Below, piece by piece: positions 12,201 through 24,700 of a stretch of DNA of 64,000 nucleotides. The stretch spans positions 148,793,890-148,857,889 of the forward strand of contig OX336397.1 of the NCBI GenBank assembly GCA_946902985.2, given 5' to 3'. The notes under the pieces are model-generated. The model had not been told where the DNA came from. It made no database searches and worked only from the letters and a program-made list of their open reading frames with translations. This DNA comes from Meconema thalassinum (taxonomy: Eukaryota > Arthropoda > Insecta > Orthoptera > Tettigoniidae). Made by a program: the position numbers and the translations under genes. The number at the start of each line of letters is the position of its first letter. Positions within the stretch are counted from its first letter, which is position 1.

Positions 12201-13880
12201 CACATTTTAACCACCTAGTCAATACTATTACACATTTTAACCTCCCAGTCGATGCTATTACCAATTTAAACCTCCTAGTCAATACTATTACCAATTTAAA
12301 CCTCCTAGTCAATACTATTACACATTTTAACCTCCCAGTCGATGCTATTACCAATTTAAACCTGCTAGTCAATACTATTACCAATTTAAACCACCTAGTC
12401 AATACTATTACACATTTTAACCTCCCAGTCGATGCTACTACCAATTTAAACCTCCTAGTCAATACTATTACACATTTTAACCACCTAGTCAATACTATTA
12501 CACATTTTAACCTCCCAGTCGATGCTATTACCAATTTAAACCTCCTAGTCAATACTATTACACATTTATACCGCCTAGTCAATACTATTACACATTTATA
12601 CCGCCTAGTCAATACTATTACACATTTAAACCACCTAGTCAATACTATTACCAATTTAAACCTCCTAGTCAATACTATTACACATTTATACCGCCTAGTC
12701 AATACTATTACCAATTTAAACCACCTAGTCAATACTATTACCAATTTAAACCTCCTAGTCAATACTATTACACATTTATACCGCCTAGTCAATACTATTA
12801 CACATTTATACCGCCTAGTCAATACTATTACACATTTATACCGCCTAGTCAATACTATTACACATTTAAACCACCTAGTCAATACTATTACCAATTTAAA
12901 CCTCCTAGTCAATACTATTACACATTTATACCGCCTAGTCAATACTATTACACATTTTAACCTCCCAGTCGATGCTATTACCAATTTAAACCTCCTAGTC
13001 AATACTATTACACATTTATACCGCCTAGTCAATACTATTACACATTTTAACCTCCCAGTCGATGCTATTACCAATTTAAACCTCCTAGTCAATACTATTA
13101 CACATTTTAACCTCCCAGTCGATGCTATTACCAATTTAAACCTCCTAGTCAATACTATTACACATTTATACCGCCTAGTCAATACTATTACACATTTATA
13201 CCGCCTAGTCAATACTATTACACATTTAAACCACCTAGTCAATACTATTACCAATTTAAACCTCCTAGTCAATACTATTACACATTTATACCGCCTAGTC
13301 AATACTATTACCAATTTAAACCACCTAGTCAATACTATTACCAATTTAAACCTCCTAGTCAATACTATTACACATTTATACCGCCTAGTCAATACTATTA
13401 CACATTTATACCGTCTAGTCAATACTATTACACATTTATACCGCCTAGTCAATACTATTACACATTTAAACCACCTAGTCAATACTATTACCAATTTAAA
13501 CCTCCTAGTCAATACTATTACACATTTATACCGCCTTGTCAATACTATTACACATTTTAACCTCCCAGTCGATACTATTACCAATTTAAACCTCCTAGTC
13601 AATACTATTACACATTTATACCGCCTAGTCAATACTATTACACATTTATACCGCCTAGTCAATACTATTACACATTTTAACCTCCCAGTCGATGCTATTA
13701 CCAATTTAAACCTCCTAGTCAATACTATTACACATTTTAACCTCCCAGTCGATGCTATTACCAATTTAAACCTCCTAGTCAATACTATTACACATTTTAA
13801 CCTCCCAGTCGATGCTATTGCCAATTTAAACCGCCTAGTCAATACTATTACACATTTATACCGCCTAGTCAATACTATTA
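12201..13880. repeat. 30-bp minisatellite, 56 units
   Basis: Fifty-six consecutive 30-bp units were counted with constant phase. The main variants are A (CACATTTTAACCTCCCAGTC), B (CCAATTTAAACCTCCTAGTC), C (CACATTTATACCGCCTAGTC), D (CACATTTAAACCACCTAGTC) and E (CCAATTTAAACCACCTAGTC), each followed by AATACTATTA or GATGCTATTA. The unit length is a multiple of three and stop-free in one frame per strand, so both strands show open frames of more than 580 codons. I regard these as artefacts. The variant order shows that an 18-unit block is repeated at a distance of 20 units. Confidence 0.97.
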
Positions 13881-13937
13881 GGGGCCGATGATCTAGATGT
13901 TAGGCCCCTTTATAACAACAGTTATCATCATCATCAT
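13881..13937 (+). repeat. Short retroposon-like insertion with CAT-rich tail
   Basis: A 57-bp segment (starting GGGGCCGATGATCTAGATG, ending in an ATC/CAT tract) breaks the minisatellite. AATACTATTA lies on both sides, which could be a target duplication but is also part of the repeat unit. The sequence resembles a short repeat tail common in insect DNA. Confidence 0.5.
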
Positions 13938-14050
13938 CAATACTATTAAACATTCAAACCTCCTAGTCAATGCCACTAAACATTTGAACCTCCTGGTCAA
14001 TACTACTACACCTTTCAATCACCTAGTCAATGATGTTACCTATTTAAACT
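13938..14050. repeat. Diverged continuation of the 30-bp minisatellite
   Basis: Three to four degenerate units follow the insertion, for example ACATTCAAACCTCCTAGTC and ACATTTGAACCTCCTGGTC. They show more substitutions than the main array, as expected for an array edge outside the homogenised core. Confidence 0.75.
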
Positions 14051-14944
14051 TGAACTGTTTTGAATCCAGAGTTACTCACTTTTACCTCGGCTATTAAGAA
14101 TGTTGTGAATTTCATTTAAGCTACTTTTTATTCACGTCTGAAGATATTTGCACCACTTTAATTCTACCCAATCTGTGACTAAAATCTATATTTTGCGCAA
14201 GTTGCTGTGATGCTGTTATCGTAGGATAATTATAGAAGGAACAATGCACAATCATCAGTCTGATAGTAACTATAATAGTACTCCTGTACACAAGAAGCTG
14301 CAGAACTTCTGAGTATGCCCGTTGGCGAAAATCATGCTCATGACAGTAACAGAGGAGATTTAATTTCCATGGGTTCAAGAATTTATTTCCCACCAGTAGT
14401 ACCCGGCATGCGTATTTTACCTTCTCTTCAAATGTACTCATGGGCGGAACTAGGATTTGCTTCACACTGGAATCAAAATTACATTATGGGTGAGGATACG
14501 AGCACAATGAGTCATAACCAATAAATGCAATACTACGTTAACGAGAGTTAGTAACCTGGTATCTACTGTTTTCCTTGTTTGATTTTGATGGCATTTTATG
14601 CGTTGTAAGCTATTTGAGCATATCAATGTGTAGAACTCAAAAATGAGCAAATTTATTTAAGGAAAGAAATATTCCAATAGCCAGTATCTAGGAAACATGG
14701 GTTATACGTAGGCTTGGTTCATTGAATGTTAAATTGAATACACAATGTATTAACGATGTATTAACAATGTATAGTGACATTGTCGACATATCCTTCAGAT
14801 CGAGAGTACCGATTGAGAGTCGAACGCAGGCGAGAAGACCGAGCGGAAACATATCGGTAAATTACGAATTGCGACGAAATGAGAAAAACATGGAATGGGC
14901 GTTTGTTATAACGCACTTTGATATCGAAAAATGACCTCAAATTA
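14051..14944. other. No recognised feature
   Basis: Several short open frames occur on both strands, but none resembles a known family and none is long. No clear repeat structure was noticed. Confidence 0.4.
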
Positions 14945-16369
14945 CACTGAAGAAAATGGAAATTGCAACACCATGAAGGCATTGGTCGTTTGTGTTGATT
15001 TTCAAAATATGGAACGATGCCATGTAGGTACGTAAACGATCACAGTTTCAGACCCATTGAATTGTTGCTACAGGTCTCCCCACGTGATTGGTCGCGGATG
15101 AATCAACTCCAGTATACGGACTTGGGTGTAGCGTAGTTGACTTGCAGTCTGTGAAGGGAAGTGTTCCCCGTCAAACATGCCTTTACGACAGAGAAGAGCA
15201 CGCTATAAACAACTGCCGCCGTTTGAGAGGGCTCGGATAATTGGGCTTTGTGAGGCTGGATTATCGCTAAGGACTGTCTCTGCACGTGTTGGCCGACAGG
15301 CATCGACGGTACAACGAGTATGGCAGCAGTGGTCAAATGAAAGTACCCACACTCGTAGACCTGGCACAGGCCCTGCGCGACAGACAACTGTGAGAGAGGA
15401 TCACCGCTTCATTCGGATGGCCCGGATGGAACCCCATGCAACAGTAGCGCAAATTCGAGCAGCTGTGGCACCCCACGTTACACAACAAACAGTTGATAAT
15501 CACCTGCGTGCAGCTGGCTTACGATCCCGTGTCCCTGCAGAAGGTGTTCCATTGACCCCACAACAGCGACGTGTAAGGCTGGCCTGGTGTCGAGAACGAT
15601 CGACGTGGGTCGACGAATGACATATGGTCGTCTTTAGTGATGAATCGCGCTTCTGTCTTGCCCGCAGTGATCGCCGGAATCGTGTGCGCCGACGTACCTG
15701 GGAGAGGGGCCGCCCAGACCTTATTGTCGAGAGGCACACAGGGCCAACACCAAGCATTATGGTCTTGGGAGCTATTGACTTTAATGTGGAATCAGAGTTA
15801 GTGCTTGTTGAGGGCACTATGACTGCTCGACAGTACGTTGATAGGTTACTCAATCCAGTGGTTGTCCCTATGATGGCGAACATTGCTAATGGGATGTTTC
15901 AGCAGGACAATGTCCGGGTTCACACTGCACGCATCCCCAGAGAAGCTCTCCACGACATCACAACCTTAGAATGGCCCGCCAGATCCCCGGACCTCAGTCC
16001 TATTGAGCATGTGCGGGACATGACGGGTCGACAACTGGCCAACCGTCCTAAGCCACCCACAACTCTGGAACAACTGACCCGTGCAGTGCAACAAGCATGG
16101 GCCACAATTCCTCTGGAAGCGATCCAGGGCCTTATTGACTCCATGCCTCGCCGAATTCATCAATGTATTGCAGCTCGTGTTGGGCACATCCTGTATTGAT
16201 TGTTGTCCAAACTTGCGGTCAGAGGGACTGAAATTGTAATCATCGAATCACAACCGAACACGCGTCCTGCATGATAATTAGAATAGAGAGTATATCAGCA
16301 GTGTATTGAATCATCGGAGGTGTATGCAACGCCGGATGTCAATAAAATAGCCTTGCATTTCTTGCAGTG
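14945..16369 (+). mobile_element. Tc1-like element, nearly intact
   Basis: The left end (CACTGAAGAAAATGGAA) is similar to the reverse complement of the right end (CACTGCAAGAAATGCAA), giving imperfect inverted repeats of about 17 bp. TA precedes the left end. The base pair after the right end is TG, so the duplicate has probably mutated. The length of about 1.42 kb and a single transposase gene fit Tc1. Confidence 0.7.
15177..16199 (+). pseudogene. Tc1-like transposase with one in-frame stop
   Basis: The product would be a DNA cut-and-paste transposase of about 340 residues. The N-terminal half (starting MPLRQRRARYKQLPPFERAR) contains the paired helix-turn-helix DNA-binding region, with TVSARVGRQASTVQRVWQQW as the recognition part. 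The catalytic domain shows FSDESRF (first Asp), FQQDNVRVHTA (second Asp) and SPDLSPIEHV (final Glu), a DD34E-type arrangement. The frame is continuous apart from one TGA at 15618-15620, just before the FSDESRF motif, where relatives usually have Trp. There is no frameshift. The gene is therefore young compared with most transposons in this window and was probably active recently. Confidence 0.9.
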
Positions 16370-16982
16370 TGAGTTTTTAAGGACCAATCCTTATTAGGAC
16401 AAATTTTGGAATTTCCGTAAATGGTCACTTACCTGTGTAAGGTGGTTCGAACCATATAAATCTTTGTTTTAACTTGTGAGTAGTCATATCATTAGTTTTG
16501 GATTCATGTATGCATACTGAACTAACATTTCATTTACGTGTGTTTTTCAGTTGCGCACGGTCGCACGTCATTTTGCCACATTGCTAGATAGCAATTCTAG
16601 AAGCTGTGGACAGAGTGAATTATGGTCTCTTTTGTTTAAACTGCCACGATTTGAGACAATGAGCTCATTTCAACGTATCATTTTCATTTGAATGACTGAT
16701 AATAATTTTGTCACATGTTTTTGGAATCACGGAGTGGCCGGTTATATGATCGTACATGATAGGAATATAATCAAGTAGAGGATCAATCGTGAGGAGCGAT
16801 GACGAAGCGGAAGATTGAGATGGAATGCGAAATGGCGTGGACGACCACGAACTCCGGACTGACACAACAATGAATACATGAGTTACAACCACCAATGCAT
16901 CTCCAGTAATATTTATTTATGTTCTCTTGGTCATGTTTGGAGTTAGCAGTAAGGAACCGTATTTTTTCGTGACAATTATAGG
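16370..16982. other. No recognised feature
   Basis: The sequence is AT-rich with no long frame. The short minus-strand frame at 16665-16895 is Ser/Val-rich and unlike any family I know. Confidence 0.4.
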
Positions 16983-17131
16983 CAGGTAAGCAACCCCTAG
17001 CACTATACAGCCCATGACGGGCTAAGGCCGACCAAGCGACCGCTGCCCAGCCATTTGACCTGCAATTATTGGGGTGACGCGTGATCAGCGCGTTGGGTCC
17101 CCTCGGCCGTTAATCTTGGTATTCGTTATAG
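16983..17131 (-). repeat. SINE 3' part, antisense
   Basis: On the minus strand this reads CCAAGATTAACGGCCGAGG, then CACGCGTCACC and AATGGCTGGGCAGCGGTCGC, closely matching the 3' half of the SINE at 60.2-60.5 kb. It is a 5'-truncated copy of the same family as the fragment at the start of the window. Confidence 0.75.
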
Positions 17132-17173
17132 GCAGGTAGCTTTGATTTAGATTTTATATCAAACAGAAGGTTT

Positions 17174-19995
17174 TCTGGTTAATTTCATTCTAGTTGGCAT
17201 AGCAACGAAGTGTGCAGTCTAAAATATAAGATTGAGCCGAGCTGGGCAGGGAGTTCGCATAATATGTTTGGTTAAAACAGGCGTGAATAAATGAATGTAT
17301 AAGATAATCATTCAGCAGCAGAGAACCGGTTTGTTAGCCAAGTTCCAGCAACGATAAAAGTGTCAATGCTACTGTGATTTGGTGAATTCAAATCGAAGTT
17401 GAAACAGGCAAAGGGCTTGAACAGTAAGACAAACAACTTATTATTTTACGAGCGTAGCATTCGATTACTTCATAAAATCATAGAAAGGTTAATTATGTCT
17501 CTTTAGTAATTCTAAGAGTACACATGTAAACAGACAAGGTTATTAAAGTTTTTTTTTTTTTTTTTGTGAACAGGAATCTTAACCTGTATTATTCTCGATG
17601 ACTTAAGAGAGGCATTAGTTTAAAAAACTTGTTGTGAAAGATGTTGTATAATAAAAACTACAAATATAATAGAATTTAAGCATGACAGAGGTCAGTGTGA
17701 AGTTGCTGTAGACAGTGGGCTTGTTAAGGTGATTGAAGACCAGGACCTCAATCGGCTCTTTTGGGTAGGCTCATGCTGGAGCTGATGAATGTGGTAATGG
17801 ACACACTATTGGGGAAATGTGTGTATGACGGTGAGCCAAGGGCCACTGGTATGATTATGCTACGATGGTTATAGTAAGAATTTAATAATCCACAATTTAT
17901 TTTTGATGAGGGAATAAACCTAGCTAAATAAATGCTATATTAATAATGAACATGCGAATTGTGTTGAATTTAAAGATAACATACAAATTTATCCTGAACC
18001 TTATTAAACAATCACTTAGCTTAACTGCTTGTTGATAATTTAATTTGATTTGAATATTTTTTATCGCGAGGTGCAAAACGCGGTATGTGAGACTTTAGAC
18101 TTGAACTTTATTCCATTTTTGAGACAAATCCCATGTCGTGATACGAGGCAGTGGATCTCATGGACATGCCGGATTTCATAGCATGAGTCAGTATTAGTAC
18201 CGCAGCTATCACTGCATTTCCCACCTACCTTAGATGACAAGGTACTACAAAGAGTAGAATATCCTGATTAGGTAGAGCTCTAACGCAGTTAAAATAGGAG
18301 AGCACATTTTATGTGGTAATTTTTGGGGATACTGTGTATTAGTGTATAATGGTGTGTTTGGTATTTTTTGAAATGTCACTGAATTTTAGCTTTCTTTTTC
18401 ATTAATTGTTTTTCATTGAATTTTAATTGTAATTTACTATTTTAACGTCAATTTAGGATTAGTTATGAACCATAACATAACGTTGAATGTTGTGTGTGAC
18501 ACCAATATAATTTAGTTATTCATATTTCAGCTGATTGTTAAATGTAAAATTCAAGCATTGAAAGTGGTGATTTTCAATTGCCAATAGGATCAGGTGTGAT
18601 TATTACTATTCTTAAAGGGAATTGTGTATGATTAGCGATTTATTTACGTGTCACGTACTAGTTTGTTGATTCTACTCTTGTAAGTAAGACTTCTACAGGC
18701 GATGTTTTAGATTAGTTTGGGGGCATATTTATTGTTAGATTAATTATTGGAATAGCCAGGGATCCTTGTAGAGTAGGCTAGGTATCTGAATTTATGAATA
18801 AATTAGAGAAAATATTTTGTATAAGCCTGGATTATATAGTAGTTTTGTGTTTTCGGCGTGGATGTGTAGTTTGGGCTAGGTTTCGTTTAGCGCCTTTAAT
18901 AACACCCCGGAAACGGCCTGAGATGCAGTTTCTCGTGCTGGTCTAGTTTGAATGCACATCCGAACCTCGTACTGTTTGATTTTGTGTAGGAGAGTGTCTC
19001 ACAGTGGTTGATAAGGTTCTCTGTTTCCTGGCTCTTCGGACCAATCGGGCTCAGTATCATAGATATATAAATCATGTTATACGTATATTGCTAACGTAGG
19101 AAGTTCTTTCGCTCTGTTATAAACCTTTGATTTAAAGGTGAACATACAGCTTAAGGAGTCAAAACTAAACGATTGTATTATTATAACTGTGCCTGTCATT
19201 GTTCGTACACAACAATTATATATGTCCATGAATCACATACATCTTTCTATTAGAAGCAATGTTTAAATCTTCAAAATTCAAGTGATGAAAAAATGTGTGT
19301 GTGTCTGTGTGTGTGTGTGTGTGAGTGTGTGTACTCTTAATGTCTGCCCCCCCCCCTCTCAATTCGAACACGATGAAACCGAATTGATCTAAATTTGGTA
19401 GAGAGGTAGCACTAGCAAAAGGCACCCCAGTTTCATGTTTTATATCACCGCCATCTTGACGGAAACGTAATGGCGGCCACCCAAATGTCCAAAGCTTAAA
19501 TCAAATTACGACCAACCTAATCATCTGATCTCAACCAAATTATGCAACAACATACCTTTATGTGGGAAGCATAATTTGACCAAACTACAAGACCATCAGC
19601 CCAATAGCTTGCATATCGCGGCCATGTATGTGTGCAAATGGATTCCCCCTATCAATTCAAACACGGTGAAACCGAATTGAATGAAATTTTGTACAGAGGT
19701 AGCACTATCAAAGGGCACCTCATATTCATGTTTAATATCCGTATAGCACGTTGTATTTCAACAAGCTACTACAACCGACGTTCAATTATACTCCTTGGAA
19801 AGGTCAAAAAATTTTAACTATACCCATGCATTTAGCAGAAAGTAGGCTATATGTTCTTTACTGAACATCTTGTTCCCCATGTTTATAGTAATATTTAGGC
19901 TTTTGAGTGAGTTTCATTTTGTAGCCATAGGCAGATTCCTAAAAAAAGCACCTGGCATATAGTATTACAACCTTATTGCATTTAATAGAATGGCA
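17174..19995 (+). repeat. Long duplicated noncoding segment, copy A
   Basis: The segment is collinear with 32.6-36.4 kb, with only scattered substitutions and small indels. Shared strings include GGTTAATTTCATTCTAGTTG, GCATTCAGCAGCAGAGAACC and GGGAAATGTGTGTATGACGG (with minor mismatches in places). It contains no convincing ORF. Copy A lacks the Helentron-like element present in copy B but has a different one near its right end. The repeat begins TGGTTAATTT and ends AATGGCA, but without a target duplication, so an LTR origin is not supported. Confidence 0.85.
19270..19872 (+). repeat. Helentron/HINE-like element, copy H2 (shorter)
   Basis: It has a GT microsatellite and a C-run near its left end and two diverged body units. 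It ends with AGTAGGCTAT, a stem-loop (19851-19868, ATGTTC paired with GAACAT) and CTTG. The AGGCTA, stem-loop, CTTG order is the same as in copies H3 and H4. The 5' hairpin is not visible, so the 5' end is truncated or lost. Confidence 0.55.
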
Positions 19996-21539
19996 CTTAA
20001 TTACTTTCACTCACACGCAAATAGTAGCAAAATAGTAACTGACTGGTGGTGTATTGGATGGAATGTGCCGCGGTTGTCTCACTGACTCTCCTGTAGCTAA
20101 CGGAACTGTTTACCATATTGCTCATTCAGTAAGAGGTTAGTAAACGTAAAATACATTACCTCCATGGGGGTAAATTCCAAAACATCTTATATATAAAAGT
20201 GAAAGTCTGTATGTGGGTATGTGGGTGGGTGGATTTGTTCCGTATACAAATCTACACCGTTCCACCGATCACAACCAAATTTGCATACACATAGTTAGGA
20301 CCCAGAATGAACGGCTGGCTACATGAATTTTCGATAGTCTTTATCATTCTTCTGATTTCGGCCCTTTTGCACTACAGCAAAGGCTAATAAAGTCATGAAA
20401 TTAACTCATGAAGGAATGGCAAGGCAGATCGTTTCCATGGCAACATATCTCAAGTCGAGACATGGCCGACTGGATGCGAGTTGCGCTCTGTACTACCAGT
20501 ATAGAAAATGAGGCTCTTTACATGAAACCCCGTTAGTTACTCAACTGCTCACACAGCACTGTCAACCCAATATAGCATAACACAGACTTGACACTATTTG
20601 TCAATATAATTTCCGCAATATCAAAATGCAAATTATATCACAAAATACAATAGTGTGATATTAAATGACAGAAACTGAACATACCTTCGCACCTTATTAG
20701 AATAGAATTCCATTAGGTTCACTCGATTTTTATAAAACTCGATTTGCAGTACACTGGTTTCACCACAAGCTATGCACCAACAAAAGATTTCATTGCCCAA
20801 ATGAGGACTGTGTGTGTGAATTATGTCATAATCAATGTTCCCGATATCATGCGAATATATGCAACAACAAAAAAGACTAATATCACTAACGAAACTCTGC
20901 AGGGATTAGATATAGGCAAATCATATTATTTTCAGATGTAGGCCTATTTGCCTATGTAATTTCTCTGGCTATTTTGCTGCAATAAACATTTCATTCATTC
21001 ATTGTCGGAAAAGATATTGCTGAAATTGTAATTTGATGATGATAGTTGATGTTAAAGTGCCTAACATGGAGGTTATAGGCCTCTAATTCTTTGGGGTGAA
21101 AATGATAAATGATGATAAAATGAACACTAGAACTAAAAATAACTACAACTTACAACCTAATTACGGATTAGGAGAAAAAAAGGACAAAAAGGAAGGAATA
21201 AGGGAAATAAAATGCAGGTAAAAGAAATGCTCTCAACCCTCAATAAATGAGAATTGACGGATTTGGAAAGGTGTGCCATGAAAGGGAAATAGGAGAGAGT
21301 CCGCCCCAGAATCCCTGGAAAAAGGGAAATAAACAGATCTAGTTCAGGTATCATCCCAAACTCAACAGCCGTGAGCCCTTGAGGGTGTATCACCTCCAGT
21401 GGTGGGGCTACACACATCCTGCCTTCTTTATGGCCCTATGCAGGAGGCAGGAAATATGACGAAAAGAAAAACAAGAGATCTGACCCTTTGAAGAATGATG
21501 GTATAAGGAAAGATGAATCAAGGTCCAATTAAGACGGGA

Positions 21540-21900
21540 ATTTGACAGACTCCTTAGATCTCAGATATCCTAATACCGCCAGGGTTGGAAGAGAACAAGA
21601 GTTGATCAAGGGAGGCCAAAAGTGGCACAATTAAGTGGAAGCAATCGCCAACTCAGCTGCCCCCCCCCCCCCCCCCCGGATCGCTAACCAGCGTTCCACA
21701 AGTTGTTAGCCCCTGAAGGAGGGGGAGTGTCGTAATGTCGTATGTGAACGAGAGGTGACCAAGGGTGGTCGACAGGATGGATGACAGAAGGGAGCCCGGG
21801 ACAAGTAACTGGAAGCAATACCGCACTCAGCTGGGGTCCCGTTGTCTGCTAATCCACATCCCATTAGTCGTGAGCCACTGGGGGATGTACTGAAGAATGA
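21540..21900. repeat. Two partial copies of a dispersed repeat with a C-run
   Basis: Two related blocks lie about 190 bp apart, at about 21600 and 21760. Each reads roughly GACCAAGGGNGG, AAGTAAGTGGAAGCAAT and CAACTCAGCTG, and the first ends in an 18-nt C-run. The sequence resembles a repeat tail frequent in insect genomes. Its class is not known to me. Confidence 0.4.
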
Positions 21901-23059
21901 TTCAACAGAATCGCAAGAAAACTTTATGATATCCATTTTTCAGAATATAACTTATGGGTATGCACTGGACGGTTGATTCCGTAGTTAATTGGATATCAGG
22001 GTAGGTCTCAAGAGACGAAGAAGTCCCTATCATGTGTGTCACTAGCAGTGGTCAAGTACTATCCCGGCATTTTGCCTGGACAGAGTGTAGAAAAACCACA
22101 CTCAAGTTAGTTTATCGGTGCTGGGTTTCAAACCTACGATGTCTGGACTTGCTACAGCTGCCCTCGCAGTCGTGGTGCACGATTAAACGATCACAACTAC
22201 GGCACGGGACTCTCAAAATGACGACTACACACAACATACGAAGGAGAGTTTGAGTCCGATACAAATTTATCGCGGGAAATCACGTTAAGGCAATCATCAC
22301 ACCTATCTCTGTCTCACGTAAACTCGGGAAAGGAAAGCACACCTCCTATGTTCTCCCTATTTAAAGTGCAAAATGAAAAACAACAGAATGACATACTGGA
22401 TTTGAGCAGCGGCGTTCAAACCATTGTTTATAATTTACCCCAGCATTTTACAATTTCATCAGCAAACATTCCAAATAAGGTAGGAATTCAGTATATCAAT
22501 ACCGACTACTTACAATAATTGAAACTGAAACGAAACTTCGTGTAACTCAGACCTCCAAGGCGGAAGCCGAAAATGTTAGCCGCTAATACACGTGGTCGCT
22601 AAATTATTTTTGCATTTTATGTATAATTTTATTTAAACTTCAGTCTTTAGGTCACAGAAACCTATGTGACATTTTGGATCTAATCTTATACTCTAAAGCC
22701 GCTGCTGTTACGGGACATTTTGAATCTTTACCTTATGACGAAAAGTATAATGCGTAAAATATTGTATGTAATATCTACTAGAATCGAAGTTTTATACTCA
22801 CCGTTAAGGTGTGTTTTACTACTGATATGTTAACGTTTATGTTTTATTAATCATAATGTCCTTATACTACATTCTTTTATTGTTGACAGTTTCTACGTCT
22901 ACCAACTGTCTTTCGTATTACAAATCAGATATACAGTACTTTTGCGTGATAATGCAGATTGTTCTATGAATAATATTTCCTTCTGTTATTGTAATTGGTA
23001 ATTATCCTGTTCTATGACTACCTCTCATAAAAGGAGGCCTACCCCCTTAAAATACATGC

Positions 23060-24700
23060 TGAAATAGGCGTAGAAGGACGAGACAAAGCTCATTTTCACC
23101 CCCTCAATGTGAGGGACAAAACTCGCCACATTTTAAGGGCCTAAAACCAACCTTTTTTTTTTTGAGATATTCCCAGAAAACTAATTTCATTTAATAAACT
23201 AATGAATGAATGCAATCCGGTAACCATGGCAACAGATTCTCAGAGGTCCATCTATTGCAATTTCATTAATTACATTAGTGTGCAAGTTTGCACACGGTTA
23301 TAAGGCTATCACGTAACCAAATTAAGCCGTAAAATGCATCAATACGTATAATGCGCTTAAGGTGGTCAAGGGGTGCTCTGGATTTTTTTCACGCGATTTA
23401 CACCTCCGTGTGAGGTACGGCAGGTCTATTATATTCCTATCCCTATATTATATTATTAGTAGTAGTATTATACTATGGCGTACAACGACGAGACAAAGCC
23501 CCTCGGTGCCAGAAACAAAACTCGGGGGCCCTAAAGGGTCCTCGAAAACTACATATTAAGGCTCTAAAACCAACAGTTTCTGAAATATTCCTAGAAAACT
23601 AATTTAATTTAACTTAACAAACTAATGAAGGAATGCAAATCGGTAACCATGACAACATTATATCAAGGGGTGGCATCCAACTTTCCATCTATTTCTGTAA
23701 GAAGCAATGTCACTCCATTTATTACATTTGTGTGACAGTTTGCAAATGGCTATAAGGTTATCACGGAACCAACGTAGTTGTATAATTCATCAATACAATT
23801 AAGGGGGTCAAGGGGTAACATAGAATTTTTCCATGCAATATTCACGTGCGACATATGGTACAGAAGGTCTATTATATCTCCAAACAGCAACATTATTTTC
23901 AAAAAGTCCTTAATTGAATCAGCATTTTTTCGGCTTTTAGGAATTTGGGCCATTTGAGGCTAAAGAACCTGAATTTTCATGCACCACGAGCCTTTATAAT
24001 TTATGAAAGAGGTCTTCCTGTGTATGGGAACCTAACACAACTTACAGGGTCAGTTTTTATGTGACGTGTATTGCGTTTCGTCTACAAGGCTTTCAATTCT
24101 ATTTCACGTCAAGAAGTACACGTTAGGTGAATTTAGTTCGAGAGCACATTTTAACTAATCTTTTTTTTTATCTTCTTTTTTTTTTTTTTTGTCGACATAC
24201 GGGTTCATCGTAAGGATGATTTTGTTTGATACTGTGTGGTAGATATACCTATATTTGGATATCTGGGTGATATGTTGTAGACAATAGAATTGTCTTTCTG
24301 TGTATCTTCATGTACGCCTATAACTCGTGTTCGGATGCTCGGTGCATCGTAAAATTAGATATGGTAACCATGAGAGTCAATACACCAATCATTTATAAAA
24401 CTCTTCACCGTAGTTTTCATACAGTAGAAGGGTGGATATAGGGAAAAACTTCTCCAAATTCCTGTTAAAATAGGCGATATATAAAAATTATCCTAGAAGG
24501 ACGACCAAAGCATATGTTGCGCTTTTCAATGTGAGACACAAAATTCGGGAGTCTATGAAGGGTCTCCGAAAACCACATTTTAAGGCCCTTAAATTAACAG
24601 TTTGTGTGATATTCCCAGAAAACTAACTTCGTTCTGATAAACTTATGAAGGAATGACATACCGCTAACCATTGCAACAGTAGCTCAATTGATAATGTCTG
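23060..24700 (+). repeat. Tandem Helitron-family units of about 410 bp
   Basis: Two full units (from about 23060 and 23474) and a third part-unit (from about 24480) share AGACAAAGC, CCACATTTTAAGGCCC, ACCAACAGTTT, ATATTCCCAGAAAACTA and GGTAACCATGGCAACA. They are noncoding. The third unit runs into the Helitron 3' hairpin. Confidence 0.65.

Noticed and set aside
12201..13880. CRISPR-like array
   Set aside because: The repeats are directly adjacent with no unique spacers, and the genome is eukaryotic.
12127..13891. Two giant overlapping ORFs as protein-coding genes
   Set aside because: They coincide with the 30-bp minisatellite, occur on both strands, and follow from a unit length divisible by three. 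There is no non-repetitive domain.
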